Below, in pieces: positions 1-12,869 of a DNA stretch of 64,000 bases. This stretch comes from Bolinopsis microptera. Its lineage: Eukaryota; Ctenophora; Tentaculata; Lobata; Bolinopsidae. A program made the position numbers and the translations under genes. Location of the stretch: contig NC_087073.1 of assembly GCF_026151205.1 (NCBI RefSeq), positions 11,230,411-11,294,410 on the forward strand. The letters are read 5' to 3'. The first letter of the stretch is position 1; each line of letters opens with the position of its first letter. Under the pieces are notes generated by a model. The model saw only the letters and a program-made list of their open reading frames with translations. It searched no databases and was not told the origin of the DNA.

Positions 1-669
1 GCTCAGCCCCTCCTACGGATCAGATACCTCCTCGTTGGTATCTTCCTCTTTATTCTCATCCTCGCTCTGCCCTTCATGGTGCAGCCAGAATACTTCCTAT
101 CAGGACGAGTGACCAACCCTTTGTGGGCCACTTATCACAGTCTGATGGCTCTGCTGGTGGTGATTGTGGCTCTGGTTTGCAGCGGCATGATAGCTGGGAC
201 TCTGAAGTTTGGTACTAACCATGAAGTGGAACCTGCAGAGAAGATGACAACTGTAACGGTGCTGATACTCGCGTTTACCAAAGTCCTGTTCGTAGCTCCC
301 TACTCTTTACTGTTCCTCGTCTCCTCTATAGTTGACTATCACCGGTCTAACCTCAGATTAGCCGGACAGGACAACTACAACGTGCCCGGCACTGACAATG
401 CGCTCGTTAAATTCCTCGACATTTGGGTGAACTATGCCATGCCTATCAACTCGGTGATAAATGTGATAGTGTGTTTTGTGCGGATTAGAGAGCTGAGAAT
501 GTATGCGGTTAGGGTGATAAAGTTTCTGTATAAGCTGACCCACTGTGACTGTGAAATACAGAAGAAGGAGGTGGAGTCACTTGAGGCCACCCGGGCAACT
601 GCTATCATAACACCACCTCCGTCTCCAAGTGCTCCTCAAGCTGTTACTCACGATACCACTACAGTCTGA
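1..669 (+). CDS. Seven-transmembrane receptor (GPCR-like), 3' part only
   Basis: The frame is open from base 1 and stops at TGA 667-669, giving 222 visible residues of a protein that begins upstream of the window. There are four hydrophobic segments, at about residues 8-27, 42-69, 82-111 and 139-160 of the visible part, matching helices 4-7 of a seven-helix receptor. They are followed by a polar tail with a CDCEIQKKEVES stretch and a Pro/Ser/Thr-rich end. The last helix has the Asn-rich run PINSVINVIVCF where class A receptors usually carry NPxxY, so it is atypical. No intron is seen. The ligand is unknown. Assignment to the GPCR superfamily is inference from the helix pattern, and another polytopic protein is possible. 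Confidence 0.6.
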   Translation, partial: AQPLLRIRYLLVGIFLFILILALPFMVQPEYFLSGRVTNPLWATYHSLMALLVVIVALVCSGMIAGTLKFGTNHEVEPAEKMTTVTVLILAFTKVLFVAPYSLLFLVSSIVDYHRSNLRLAGQDNYNVPGTDNALVKFLDIWVNYAMPINSVINVIVCFVRIRELRMYAVRVIKFLYKLTHCDCEIQKKEVESLEATRATAIITPPPSPSAPQAVTHDTTTV

Positions 670-1479
<810 letters not shown>

Positions 1480-4400
1480 GACGTATACAAGCTAAAAGAG
1501 GAGTTATCAGTGCTCGAAGAGAGAGATAACAAACACGCTGATGTGCTCAAGGAAGCTGTTCTCAGGGCCGGTAAACTACTCCGCAAGGCACATGCTAGGG
1601 ACAATCAACCCGTACATCTTAAAAGGTTCGTACTTTGTCTATTCTTCATTAGAATGATTTTGAACAATTTGAATGCTGTAATTCTTAATTCAATACTGTT
1701 TATTTTTAATATTCAATCTGTTTGAGGAGTTCTCAAACCATCTGTCAATAGTCGATCAGTGCCCTGATGTAAGCTCTAGAAAGTGGCCTATTGTTTCGAT
1801 CTTGCACATCAAAACATAGAACCTTTGTGGATGTTTTGGGTCAAAAAGGAAATATTCAATCATGAGAAACGAGGATAGCCTATGTGAATGTCCATTTAGC
1901 CTATTCATAATCCAGAACTGTTTAAACCTCAGAACTCTCAAAATGGCATGCATCAGGTGGCTTTGTTTACTTCAAATCTCAGCGAATGTTTTCAAATATG
2001 ACAGGGTTTCTGGAATATGATCAATGCCATAGCAATCATTAAATGGTTATATTGCGTTTAAATGCTCCAATGTTGCATTATTTAAGAATTACTTTGTTGT
2101 TACGTCTAACCTGCATCTTGCCATGCCGATTACTATTAATGTCCATCTCAGCTCTCAGTCCAATTCTACTGAAGTGCGGTTAGTTTAAGTTAGTCTGTCA
2201 ATCGTTTGTTTAATCCAAAACTTTTAAAGTGCATCATTTTTGTAGACCGGCCTCTGAAGTCTGAAGCCTTATATTACCGTAAAAGGTGTCTAGGTTAATG
2301 GTAATTGTACCTGGTACCTCTTATTCTTAACTCCTGCCACACTACTACTATACTGTTCAGGGTTACCAGCTTACCAGGATTACCAGGATTACCAGGGTTA
2401 CCACAGTTACCACAGTTACCACAGTTACCACAGTTACCACAGTTACCACAGTTACCACAGTTACCACACTCATCACACTTACCACACTTACCACAGTTAC
2501 CACACTCACCACACTCACCACACTTACCATACTACTGCTCAGGGTTACCAGCTGTCCTGACCTAGACGTTCCCTTCCCTTCTGGTCCTAAGATAGAGCCC
2601 ACCCAGAAGAGGAAGGTGAAGCAATGTTGGGGTAATAACCCTCCCTCCTGCCCCTCCTCTCCCACCAAACCAACCCCTCCTCCAACTAACGTGTGTCAGG
2701 TGTACACGGACTACGGGGACATAACTCTCTGTACCAGGGTGAGTTGGTGGCAATCTGCCAAGTTAGATATTTGATTACCTGTCTAAGTATCTGCCGATAA
2801 CTATTGCCGATAACTATTGGTAGGCGATTAGGCAGGTCGAGTTCCATGCTGCCGACTATCGCTTTCAAGCCACTTAGCTAACTCAGGTCACTTAAAAGTT
2901 GACAACCGATAGCGCCTGTCTCCAAACCAAACCGTAAATTACGGCGTTGATTACCGTTGCATTACTATTACAGCTTTAACGCATTGGCACTTGAACCAGG
3001 CCAGTAGTTTTAACATTAGGTGACAAGCCTGACAAACCCGAAATGTATTAAATTTTGTTAAATCATACGGTTGAAGGTTGAACTCCGGTAGGTAAATTCT
3101 GCTGAAATACAACCATGCTTGTTGTAGAACTGGACAATAACATAACAAGCCCTAAACCCGGACCCACAAAATGGTAACCTAAACCACATTGCAGGAGCGA
3201 GAGAAGGTCCTGATAATGAAGGACCACGAGAAGGTGGCAGTAAAGTCTCTACGGGCCCCTCGTGATGAGAGCTACCTCCACCACACGCGCCCCTTCAGCC
3301 CCACTTGCACGTGCGAGCCTTGTCGACGTCTTACCGGAGGGACGGACACCAGCCGGCCTCAATCTGCCCGCAGTCTTACCCTCAGCTCTGATAAAAACAC
3401 GGTATGTTTACCAAGGTACATACCACAGTACATAACACGGTATGTTTACCAAGGTACATACCACAGTACATAACACGGTATGTTTACCAAGGTACATACC
3501 AAGATACCGCAGTACATAACACGGTATGTTTACCAAGGTACATACCACAGTACATAACACGGTATGTTTACCAAGGTACATACCACACTACATAACACAG
3601 TATGTTTACCAAGGCGTGGAAATTAGCGAGGATTTTCTGGAATTTGCCTCTTTTCCGCCTAAAGGAAGATTGGAAATTAAAATGCAGGATAGGGTATCGG
3701 GATAGCAGACTTTAAAGTCGGTATGTGCCGATATCAAATTGAGGTGTTGAGGGCCGATAGTCAGAAAGTTCGATCCTTGTCAATATTACACGTGTTGGAA
3801 TTTCTCTAATTACGATATTACAAACTTACAAATAGTTTTGAAGCCAAATATGATAATATTCAGAGTCCATATAAACGTGGAAAGGATTTCCAAATATCTC
3901 TATCTCCCTGCCTAACAACTTAACAAGGTCATAGTGAACATTACATAATGTATAAGATGACGTCTTTACAGGATTTTAGCTTCACGCTGAGCTGATTAAC
4001 TCTAGTTGGGATGAGTTTAAACTAGTTAGACTAACAGTGTTATATATATTAACAGGACACTAAGATGACGTATTCACAGGACGGTAACACGACTCTTGTC
4101 CGACAGCGACTCTTGTCCGACAGAACTATTTCATTGTGTTTGAAGTGATATCTCAAATGTATTTACTTACAGGACACAGAAGACAGCTCCTTGCAGATCA
4201 AGGTAGGAGACAGGGTCCGATGTAGATCAGCTCGTCCGGGATACAATGAGTCCCGAGTGGTGGAGGGTATTGTTGAGTTTATTGGAAAGAGACGGGGTTA
4301 TGGAAAGGGCCTCTTCGTCGGGGTCAACCTGGGAGTACCTCGTGAGTGTGACCTTATGTACTGTTATAAACTTTGTATTTATAGAAATCTTTTAAAGAGA

Positions 4401-6522
4401 GTGGATAAACTTTACTTTTAGAAAGTCTATGTAATGAATTGTGATTAACATTTCATATACAATGAAACCTCTATACCGGGCATCTTGGGGGAAACGAAAA
4501 CTAAAAGTGTGCGGTTTGACTTTACCAAACTATACTGATTGGAGCACATATAACATTAACAATTGGTAACCAATAGTAACCACTAGTAACCACTAGTAAC
4601 CACTAGTAACCACTAGTGACCCCTAGTAACCACTAGTAACCACTAGTAACCACTAGTAACCACTAGTAACCACTAGTAACCCTAGTTTTATTTTCAGTGG
4701 GTGACAACAATGGATGTATAGACGGTGAGAGGTTGTTCAGATGTGCACCTAAACACGGAGTTATTGTTCCTGTACACAATGTCCTCGCTTATTTCTCTCT
4801 CAAGGTAAAACCACAAATGTGACATGTCTGCAGTTCTACAGACGTCTTTTGCAGTTTTTTTGATGATTTAACAGTGTTTAGGGTAAGAATCAGACTTTCA
4901 ACTTAGCCAAATGCCTGCTTAAATACTGGTTTAAAACATTTCAAATTTGATAACCCTTTAAAGTCTTCCTGACGGCGGAGTCTGGACCGTCATATATGGG
5001 TTGTCTGAAGCCGCAAACAGTCGTAAGACCTTTCAAAACCTTCTCGTGACTCACACCACTCATAATTTCTCAGGATTGGGCGACTCTTGTCCGAATCCAA
5101 AATTAGGTTTTTCGGACAAAAGTTGCTGTCGGATCTTACTATATACAGTATACGAATTTTTTGAAACTTTCTAGAAACTATAAGACAAATAATCTGTGCA
5201 CGTTTGAACAAATGTCTGTGTGCCAAATTTGAGATATCACTTTAAACACAAGAAAATATGTCCAAATGGGTGGTTTGCAGTGGTACCAAGGCATATATCT
5301 CACACATCCACAACTCCTCAGAGTCAGTCGTTTGTGCCGCTGATCCTATCCGGGGTACAGGGAAGTAAGAAGAGAGGAACAGTGCGGTCCAAAAGACGCC
5401 CAAAATCAGCAAACAACACTCTAACCGCACACAACAACAACAAGAACCTGACTTTTAGCACTATTAGTGTGGATGAGCGCTTTGTCAGATCTCCTTATCT
5501 CCAGGTACCAGTAACAGATTAAAGTAACAGGTACCAGCCACCAGGTTACCATAGTAACAGGTTACCTAGTAACAGATCTTACTTTAGCTAGTTTATAGTT
5601 ATTTTAGATATGCATATTGTTAAGTTTTTATATATTATCTTTATTTATTTTTAACTTTTTTTAATTTGTGGTGAGATATTATTGGAATACGGATTTTGGA
5701 GGCAAAGTTCGGGGTAGTATTTCTCTCTGTGGACGTTGATTAAATTTTAGTAAAATTTAAAGTAAAACTGTTTTTCTGCGATAAGGTAGAGTGAGTGAGA
5801 GAGAAAATGTCTGGGCGGAATTGCTAACAGTTTACGTTGAATTGTCAACAATTTAGGTTAAAATTGTCCTCTGTGGATATCAGTATTATAGGCTACAATT
5901 ATCGACAATTTTGGCTTTGATTACCAAAAGTTTTAGTTAAATTTGTCAATAATTTGAGCAAATTCAAAAATAAGGAGTCACTGTGGCTAAGGGGTTGAGA
6001 AATGAGAAGGAGTCACTATGGCCAAGGGGTTGAGAAGTTTATACCTAAACCCACTTAGAAAACTAATTAACTTTGAATTTGGCCGAATATTCAGTAATAT
6101 GAAGGTGGTATATGTAACTCATGAACAGCTTAAGTTTAACTTTTGTACGCATGCCAGATCTATGTGACTGATTTGGTCCATGTAGAGCCATGTAACAAAA
6201 ACATCTAATAAGTAATATGTACTCAGTACTTCATAGGAATTAGGCGTCAACTCACCTACAAGTTTGTCGTCGTCACTTTAATTTCCAATCACGTGCCCTA
6301 GCGGCCTGACAGGTACGTTAATTAGTTTCATAGGTGGTTGGGCTCTTTAAAAACCTTTGCTGGTATTATAACAGTCAGTTATTAAAGTTAATATATTTTC
6401 AGAGCCTGATCGCAGTTGACCCCTACTCGCCAGACTTCAAAGCAGGCTACATCTCCAAACCACGGATATCCCGTCCCATCCCCCGCCAGAAGGCCAAGAC
6501 TGTCAAGGTCTACTACAACTAG
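1480..6522 (+). CDS. CAP-Gly domain protein, seven exons visible (5' incomplete)
   Basis: The exons are 1480-1625, 2552-2738, 3195-3401, 4173-4341, 4698-4804, 5322-5504 and 6403-6522 (stop TAG). All have GT-AG borders and join in phase to give 372 residues. Exon 1 encodes a charged, probably helical segment (KLKEELSVLEERDNKHADVL). Exons 2-3 are Pro/Ser/Cys-rich linker. Exons 4-5 encode the CAP-Gly domain, with VGDRVRC, GLFVGVNLGVP, GDNNG, LFRCAPKHG. Exons 6-7 are a basic Ser/Asn-rich tail. CAP-Gly domains bind the EEY/F tails of tubulin and EB proteins through a GKNDG motif. Here that motif reads GDNNG, so the Lys is lost and ligand preference may differ. No start codon was found. The acceptor of exon 6 could also be 6 bp downstream. 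Three introns carry minisatellites that touch or adjoin splice sites. Subfamily is unknown. Confidence 0.85.
2361..2551 (+). repeat. 9-bp minisatellite ending at a splice acceptor
   Basis: Tandem TTACCACAG-type units, with early TTACCAGGA variants and some TCACCACAC variants, fill the end of the CAP-Gly intron. The last unit supplies the CAG acceptor at 2549-2551. Every TTACCACAG unit ends in CAG, so the array is a ladder of potential acceptors. Confidence 0.9.
3401..3613 (+). repeat. 38-bp minisatellite starting at a splice donor
   Basis: GGTATGTTTACC recurs at 3401, 3439, 3477, 3523 and 3561, with a variant at 3599. The first occurrence is the splice donor of the CAP-Gly exon ending at 3401. 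The spacing is 38 bp except for one longer unit. Each unit therefore repeats a GTATGT donor motif and also contains a CCACAG acceptor-like motif. Confidence 0.93.
4565..4685 (+). repeat. 10-bp intronic minisatellite (TAACCACTAG)n
   Basis: About 12 near-perfect copies, ending roughly 12 bp before the acceptor at 4697 of the second CAP-Gly-domain exon. Confidence 0.92.
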
Positions 6523-7508
6523 TCCTACTGAACCATGGACTTTTCAACAGGATTATCTATTTGCTTTAAAATGGAGCTTGAGAAAAATTTAATTAGAAAG
6601 CGCTGACGTGCGAGGAAGCCTGTTTGTTTGACTCAAGGCTTTAACCTAAACTTTTAACCGATGAGCTTGGAAACCCTTCAACTGAACGGCAACGCAATTA
6701 ATAATAGCTTATCCGAACCTTTGAACGTCGGACGGTTAAAAGCGGATTCCATCTGTTTTATTTTCACATGTTTACTGAAAAAAACTAGATATTGCTCACA
6801 CGGCGGAGATATGAGAATATGGAGACTGTTGAAAGCTGTGTGCTGTTAAAACTGTGTTCACGACAGTTCGTCAAGGTATTTTCTACCTGTAGTGTCTCCA
6901 GTTCTGGCGTGTTATCCCTCGATCCACCATTCTTTTTTCTTTACAGTTAGATTTTCTGTGGAGCGGGCTAGTATGACGTCTTCTGCGTTTTCCCTGTTGT
7001 GAATATATTCATTTCCCGGAAACATACTTAGCATAACTTTAACCTGACACTTTTGACTGAGTTGTAGAGATTCTGTTAGAAACGCACGTGGCTTGTCAGC
7101 ACTCAGCGGAGCGAGCTTCCGCATCGCGCAGCTATATAATAAATAGCAGCGCGATATAGTATTAGTAGCATTACCCAACCATGTCAGATAGACTTTGTTC
7201 GACAGTTGTACGTGTGCAGTCCTGATGTTTTGTTTTTCCGACTTTGATTTGATTTGAAACTTTTCCAAGTACATGGAGATACGCAGTAGTGATACACGTT
7301 TTAAACAGAATTATTAACTTTTTGTATCAGTATATTAGACTATTAGAGGTAGACAATATGTATTTTTGTATGCTATATCGCATGTTCTCGTCGCTGTTTT
7401 GTGTTTGTGTTTATTGTAAATAAAAATCAGATATTTATTTTGAATACGTTTGAATACGCTTGTATCTATTGTATCTATTGTTGAATTCTGAGAGCCACGA
7501 AATTTACC
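6523..7508 (+). other. CAP-Gly 3' flank, probable 3' UTR
   Basis: No convincing gene. An AATAAA followed by a T-rich stretch near 7420 is a plausible poly(A) signal for the CAP-Gly transcript. The next gene's ATG lies only about 90 bp further on, so the intergenic space is very short. A 120-codon open frame on the minus strand (6912-7274) has no recognisable domain. Confidence 0.45.
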
Positions 7509-10462
7509 ATGTCTTCCGCTAGTAGTTCAGATAAATCCTCTAAAATGGTTCTCAGTTTATCGTGGTCTACGCCCCACTCAGTGTGCCCTCACCGATCAGG
7601 TTCGTGTTCACAAGTTCGATCATAACTAATAGATTTAATTAATATAAGATCACCCACAGTGAAATTAATCAGACCTCGTCTTCAGCTTGTGCCATCAAAT
7701 AGCAAACAATCTAAAACTGGATTTGGGCTATTGCTCAGTGAACTTGTACTGCTTCCATAACTCAGTTAAATTGGTAATATTAATACTTAACACAAGATGG
7801 GAAATTTGTCCATTGGCCATATTTAGATAGTTTTGGACAACTTCAGTGCTAAATGTGTGACTAAATTCATTCTGGACGATTGCGTGGAATTTTGGAATAC
7901 GCCCAAAAGCAATAAAATAATAAATCAATAAAAGGATAAATACCATTTGTACCTGGTCGCCTAATTTGTCAATTTCGGTTGAGTAGTTTTCCATTTTCTT
8001 GAGAATTTTATAACAGTACGGGACTAGCTAAAGATGGTGATTAAAATGACCAGTCCTGGGGCGAGGAAATTTATGGTGTTGTCTGCAAGATGGCAATGCA
8101 GCGAAATTGAAAGTTGGTATTTCTTGCACAACATTTGTAAAGATGTTCTTATTAAATTTGTTAATCTGTACCCAGCCATACCATATCGTCAAATAAATGT
8201 TTACAGCGTTAAATTGTCGAGCAGGACTACAAATATTGATTATAAGATTTAGCTCCTGCTGAAGTGCTGAAGTGCTGAAGTGCTTTCAATTTCTAAAAAT
8301 TGAACATTGTTCTAAAATTTTTAATACATTTAACAAGCCTCTTTAATTAGTGGCTTCTAATTTTGGCAGATCTGGAGCGCTTCCCGGCTATAAATATTCG
8401 AAAATGTTTGATCAGCTGAAGATTTTGACAAATTCAATAAACAGTTTACTGGTTTCGTTGTATTGTCATTACGCTAATCGATCCTTGACCAAAAACTAAA
8501 ACTTCAAGTTCATTTATTTTTATTCGCATGACATTTTAATATCCGACTATCCTGTCGTGTCTCAACATTTAATATAATGAGCAGTCCCCCTTAGCTTCTA
8601 TTTTTATAGGCTCTAACATTTCAGATTCAAATCAATCAAAGTCAAAAGATGGATCAAAGAAAACTGGGTTATCCGGATTTAATGCAAATAATCGGGAAAA
8701 CAGCAATGAAAGTACGTTTTTAAACGGCCCACCCTCTAATTAGTATAAAAGCATGTCATCTGCAGCATTAATAGACACAGAATAAATTTCGTCAGCATTT
8801 CTATTGATATAAAGCATAACCTTTAAATCGAACTCTTAATTTCGATCTTTCTTTCTGTAATTTACACATAAAAATCACATCATTAACTCGCTAATAAATC
8901 TGAAAGGTTGATCTTTCTGTGAATATGAGACTACAGCATCAGTTCTCACGGAATACTCGTGATCTATTCTATCGATGAAGAGTTGGGCTTACCGACAATC
9001 CTGATCACTATTTATCATTTAAGCATTTCGCTATAGCTTAACAGCCTTCCTCTGAGGTTCAGGCCCCAAACTTTACCTTCTGTTCTTTCGTCTCTTCATT
9101 GCTCGGCTAAGTTGACATTGACAATTTATACATTTAATGTCATAAGAAAGCAAATTATTCTACTCCTCTCCAGCATTCTAGCTTTATAACCGTATGAACT
9201 TGATTTTATGGAAACTAATTATTCGTATAATCGAATCTCTATGTTGAAAAATGAAATTCAGGAAAGTAAATTAAAACAACCACCTTACCTATAATATGCA
9301 ATGCCAATATGCATAAGCATTTAATAACGGCTAAATTCTTCAGGAGTGACAGTTCGATCTAGTGGTTACACGTTTGACCCCAGGGATTATGGAGAAAGAA
9401 GGTCAAATCACTTCACCATGTTCAGAGCTGCCGTGTTCGACGAATCTTCATCCCAAATTGGTAAGTAACAGTGTAATTATGTAATTATAGTGTAATTACA
9501 TGTGCATGTTTTTACCTAATAAAGGTTTTTATTTTTAGTCCCACGCTCATTTCTATTCTAAAAATGCTGTCAGAGGGAAACTAGTAAATATGTTAGATTA
9601 CGCTGAACCGTTGTTGACAATATCAACGCTCGCGGCTGGTCTTAATAACAGCTATACCAATACTTGTAGTCAGTTTTGTTGGATTCTGAGAAAAGTTCTA
9701 AAGGCCCCGCTGCAACTCAGACAGAATGACCTTATTTAGAAATTTGACATTCTGTGAATCGGCTCCGAGCTGTTAACATTTGATGATATAAAGAGTTTTC
9801 CAGGCTAGACAAATGTTTTATGGCAGACTGAACATTTTAAACTCGTTTTTTGCTTCCCCACTGAAAATAAAGACCTTGTTGTCACGTTTCGGGTTGAAAA
9901 TTATGAAATTGCTCTGGTGAAATAACTTGTGACGAAAGACAAAAAGTCAAAATGCGTCAACACTTTTATGATTTAAGAGCTTCCCACAGAGATATAATAA
10001 TTTGAGTCAAGCCACCAGACCTGGCTACCTTAAACTGTGCTTTACTTTCAGACCTTTACCTTTGACCTGAACATGAGACTAAAATAAGAACATAGCCTTG
10101 TTTTGCGGGTGATCTAACACTGTTAAACTGTTTCGCACTTCCAGTTATTATGTGACATAATATACAAACTATACATATTTCATATCCACACATTATGTGA
10201 CGTCACAATATTTGCAGGTTCCAACAGCGGGAACAAGTGGCAACCAGTCTCCGACCTGGAGTGGTGTCGGTTATTCGACAGGAATTGGCACAACAAGAGA
10301 ATCACTATGTCGCACAGTGAGTCCTACATGATCGAGAGTAACGAGGGTAAACCTAAGATACAGAGAAAGGGACAAGGAAAGAAAGGAAGGGGCAGGCCCA
10401 TGACTCGCCCTATCAAACAGGCCCCCACCAGGGATGCCGCTAGCAACGCCGACGACCGATGA
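7509..10462 (+). CDS. Four-exon gene, 179-residue protein of unknown function
   Basis: The exons are 7509-7599 (ATG at 7509), 8625-8711, 9344-9460 and 10218-10462 (TGA). All borders are GT-AG and all phases match (1, 1, 1), which strongly supports the model. The protein starts Ser/Lys-rich (MSSASSSDKSSKMVLSLSW) and has a hydrophilic Asn/Ser/Lys segment. A more ordered centre follows (SGYTFDPRDYGERRSNHFTM, then KWQPVSDLEWCRLFDRNWHN). It ends in a basic tail containing GKKGRGRPMTRP, which resembles an AT-hook (GRP core), so nuclear DNA binding is possible but unproven. There is no signal peptide or membrane segment. I do not recognise the family. The introns are 0.6-1 kb with no repeats of note. 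Confidence 0.72.
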
Positions 10463-11681
10463 ATAATCAGGACAATTCAGAACTACCTCGTACTCGTGAG
10501 GTACCAATGAAACCAAACCAGGCTCTATGAGCTGATAAACTGAAATTCAACAGACGAACTTATCACTTCATCCAGGAATTGAGCTCGGAAACTGCTCTGA
10601 ACTTTAAAGTCTAGAACTTTTTTAGTTAGACGTTTGCAATTGAGGACATTTTTTATCAGAGCGAGAAACTGCCAGGGTTCAAACATTTGGCGCATGAGGT
10701 TGCTTAGAGTTAGGTAACACACACGTGGGCTGCACGTTTTTGGGAGATTTGAGTAGAAATATAACCGGCTGTCGGTTGACAGTCGGCTATTAGCTGGTTA
10801 ATAGCTGGTTAACAGCCAGCAGGTTGGCATTGTCCCTAATATTCCTATTTTTACGTTAATAGGGATAATATTATCCTGAATGTCAGAAATCCATAAAAGA
10901 CAAAGTAACTGAGAGGGATATTAAGTGTTAAACAGTTCCGTCTCTTCTAAGAGTTCAGATGTGCACTATTCTCAATCAAAATATCTGTAGGTCTCTCTTG
11001 TGTTTCAGGTAAATTCTTTGCATATCTAAGTCTTTGGAAATTCAGAAATTATGAGTGCAGTTTTCAGAAATGAAAGAATTTGTATTGTGGTAAAATTTGA
11101 AGTTGCTTATGGTTAGTTCCAATCAAATAAAGCGAAAGAAGGATGTAGTTCTCTGTTATCTTAACCGCCAACTTCAAATTGTTCCACAATAGTTGCCGAT
11201 CATACTCAAAATATGCTCCCTAGCAGTAGAAATTTGAATTACATGGCGATTTTCGTATATCTGTATGATAAAACGATTCAAGAATTTATATATTTTAGTA
11301 TCCATTTTGTCATCGTTTATGTAAACGTTTTGAATACATGGTTAAAACTCAAAAGGCAAAAGGCCTGATTGTTAACTTATGCGAAGAAAATTGTCAGAAA
11401 AATCATTAATGCTAAATGCTAATTCTATAATTCTGTTAACATTATTGCTGATTATAATGCAGTTATGCATAGTATATTGCTAATTTGTGACAATTAACCT
11501 GTCATCGTTATTGTCGAAAACCCAGATTTGCATGGTATTTGAATCTTAATGTAAATTGTAGATAACGTTATAATTTAGAAGTTAATCACACCATCCCAAT
11601 ATTTTGTTTTCATTAGCAATTCAAATTAAAAAGTTGTGATCATGCTTCAAAGCTTCATTTTAGTATCCCTTTTTCACGCTT
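10463..11681. other. Intergenic, no gene seen
   Basis: AT-rich sequence with a short palindromic patch near 10770-10825 (repeated AGCTGGTTAA and GACAG/CTGTC motifs). No coding signal, tRNA or transposon ends recognised. Confidence 0.5.
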
Positions 11682-12824
11682 TCAAATAGCCGGCAGAATT
11701 GACAACTCCAGATTCTCCCTTATGCTTTCTCTTTCTCTTTCTCTTTCTCTTTCTCTTTCTCTTTCTCTTTCTCTTTCTCTTTCTCTTTCTCTTTCTCTTT
11801 CTCTTTCTCTTTCTCTTTCTCTTTCTCTTTCTCTTTCTCTTTCTCTTTCTCTTTCTCTTTCTCTTTCTCTTTCCTTGTCTTCTTTTCCTCTAGAATCAAT
11901 AAAAGCTGGATAACTACCAACTTTCCTTTTGGGTATAAAGGGCAACGTTCTCAGACATGATATGATAGACTTCACAAATCTTCGAAAACTTGGAATAGTC
12001 AAACTGTAAATGAAAAAGTTTGACATAATATTCAGATGGGTAAGATACTCGGAGATTCTCTCAAACTGAATAAAAATCGGGTTCTCATCCTCAAAATGTG
12101 CCACATTTATCATGATCTTGTAGACAGTGTACGGTAGAGAAGAAACACAGTAAATAGATCCTGTTAAAACCACCGTTACCATTCCCTGCCACCGGACACT
12201 GCCTCCGATCCTCCGAGCCACCGTTCTGGATCTCGTCAAATATCGCAGTGTCAGCAGTGTTGTTGCTATTACCATTAGGGGAACACAACACAAAATATAG
12301 CTGACTACTCGGACAACATAATCCCATCCAGTTGGTACAGATCGAGAGTAATCTGTATCAAACTCGTAGCTAGTGTAGTCGAATATCAACGAATTTCTGT
12401 GGAGGATCAGGGATACGGTCGATATAAAAGTGAATGACAGCCAAACAATGCCACAAGTCACATGGGGCATGGGCTTAATTTTAGACCAACAGCGGGTTTG
12501 TATTGGATACTGCAGCATCGCGAGCTTGCTTGTTGTCATCAGACATACCAGTATGTTATTGATGGGAATAACAAATACCTCCACAAACTTATGGGCGTAT
12601 GCTAGCCTATCCCCCAATATCCACCCATCTGTGATTATAGAAATAATGGTAGGTCCAACGTAGGTCACAGAAATTATCAAATCACAGGCAGCCATATGTT
12701 GGATAATTGCAACAATGACAACGTTGAGTTTAAATGCATGCTGTCTTGTTGAGGCCACTAATATGACAGTGTCCCCGAATATAGATGAAACTAGAACTAT
12801 AATATAATAAGGTATCCAACCCAA
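11682..12824 (-). CDS. Rhodopsin-like GPCR with an Arg-Glu repeat tail
   Basis: A single open frame of about 380 codons has seven hydrophobic segments in class A order. Helix 1 has FGDTVILVAS (GD where GN is usual). Helix 2 has MAACDLIISV, with the conserved Asp. The end of helix 3 reads TSKLAML instead of DRY. Helix 6 has CVSSLPYTVYK and helix 7 ends SNFFIY in the NPxxY position. The Lys that defines opsins is absent (His by my alignment). The cytoplasmic tail contains about 25 Arg-Glu dipeptides from a hexanucleotide repeat. No in-frame ATG lies between the upstream stop (12867-12869) and helix 1; the frame begins at a TTG. The N-terminus is therefore either in an unseen upstream exon or lost. 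The ligand is unknown. Lineage-specific receptor or recent pseudogene are both possible. Confidence 0.75.
   Translation of the reverse strand: MGWIPYYIIVLVSSIFGDTVILVASTRQHAFKLNVVIVAIIQHMAACDLIISVTYVGPTIISIITDGWILGDRLAYAHKFVEVFVIPINNILVCLMTTSKLAMLQYPIQTRCWSKIKPMPHVTCGIVWLSFTFISTVSLILHRNSLIFDYTSYEFDTDYSRSVPTGWDYVVRVVSYILCCVPLMVIATTLLTLRYLTRSRTVARRIGGSVRWQGMVTVVLTGSIYCVSSLPYTVYKIMINVAHFEDENPIFIQFERISEYLTHLNIMSNFFIYSLTIPSFRRFVKSIISCLRTLPFIPKRKVGSYPAFIDSRGKEDKERERERERERERERERERERERERERERERERERERERERERERERERESIRENLELSILPAI
11724..11873. repeat. (CTTTCT)25 hexanucleotide repeat inside a receptor gene
   Basis: About 150 bp of a pure 6-bp unit. On the minus strand it reads as alternating Arg and Glu codons. 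Because the unit is two codons long, gain or loss of units never shifts the frame. Confidence 0.95.
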
Positions 12825-12869
12825 AACGATTTCTCCACGCCATCTTTTATTCCATAAATTGTGACATCA

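Noticed and set aside
2305-2668. LPQLPQLP and VVTVVTVV repeat proteins
   Set aside because: Both are frames through the 9-bp intronic minisatellite of the CAP-Gly gene.
6912-7274. 120-codon minus-strand frame
   Set aside because: Lies in the probable 3' UTR of the CAP-Gly gene, with no domain, signal peptide or conserved partner.
7728-7994. 88-codon minus-strand frame with one hydrophobic segment
   Set aside because: Entirely inside the first intron of the four-exon gene; nothing beyond its length supports coding.
11682-12824. Opsin next to the photoprotein genes
   Set aside because: The retinal-binding Lys of helix 7 is absent: counting back from SNFFIY, the position is His. The receptor lacks DRY as well, so it is not called an opsin.
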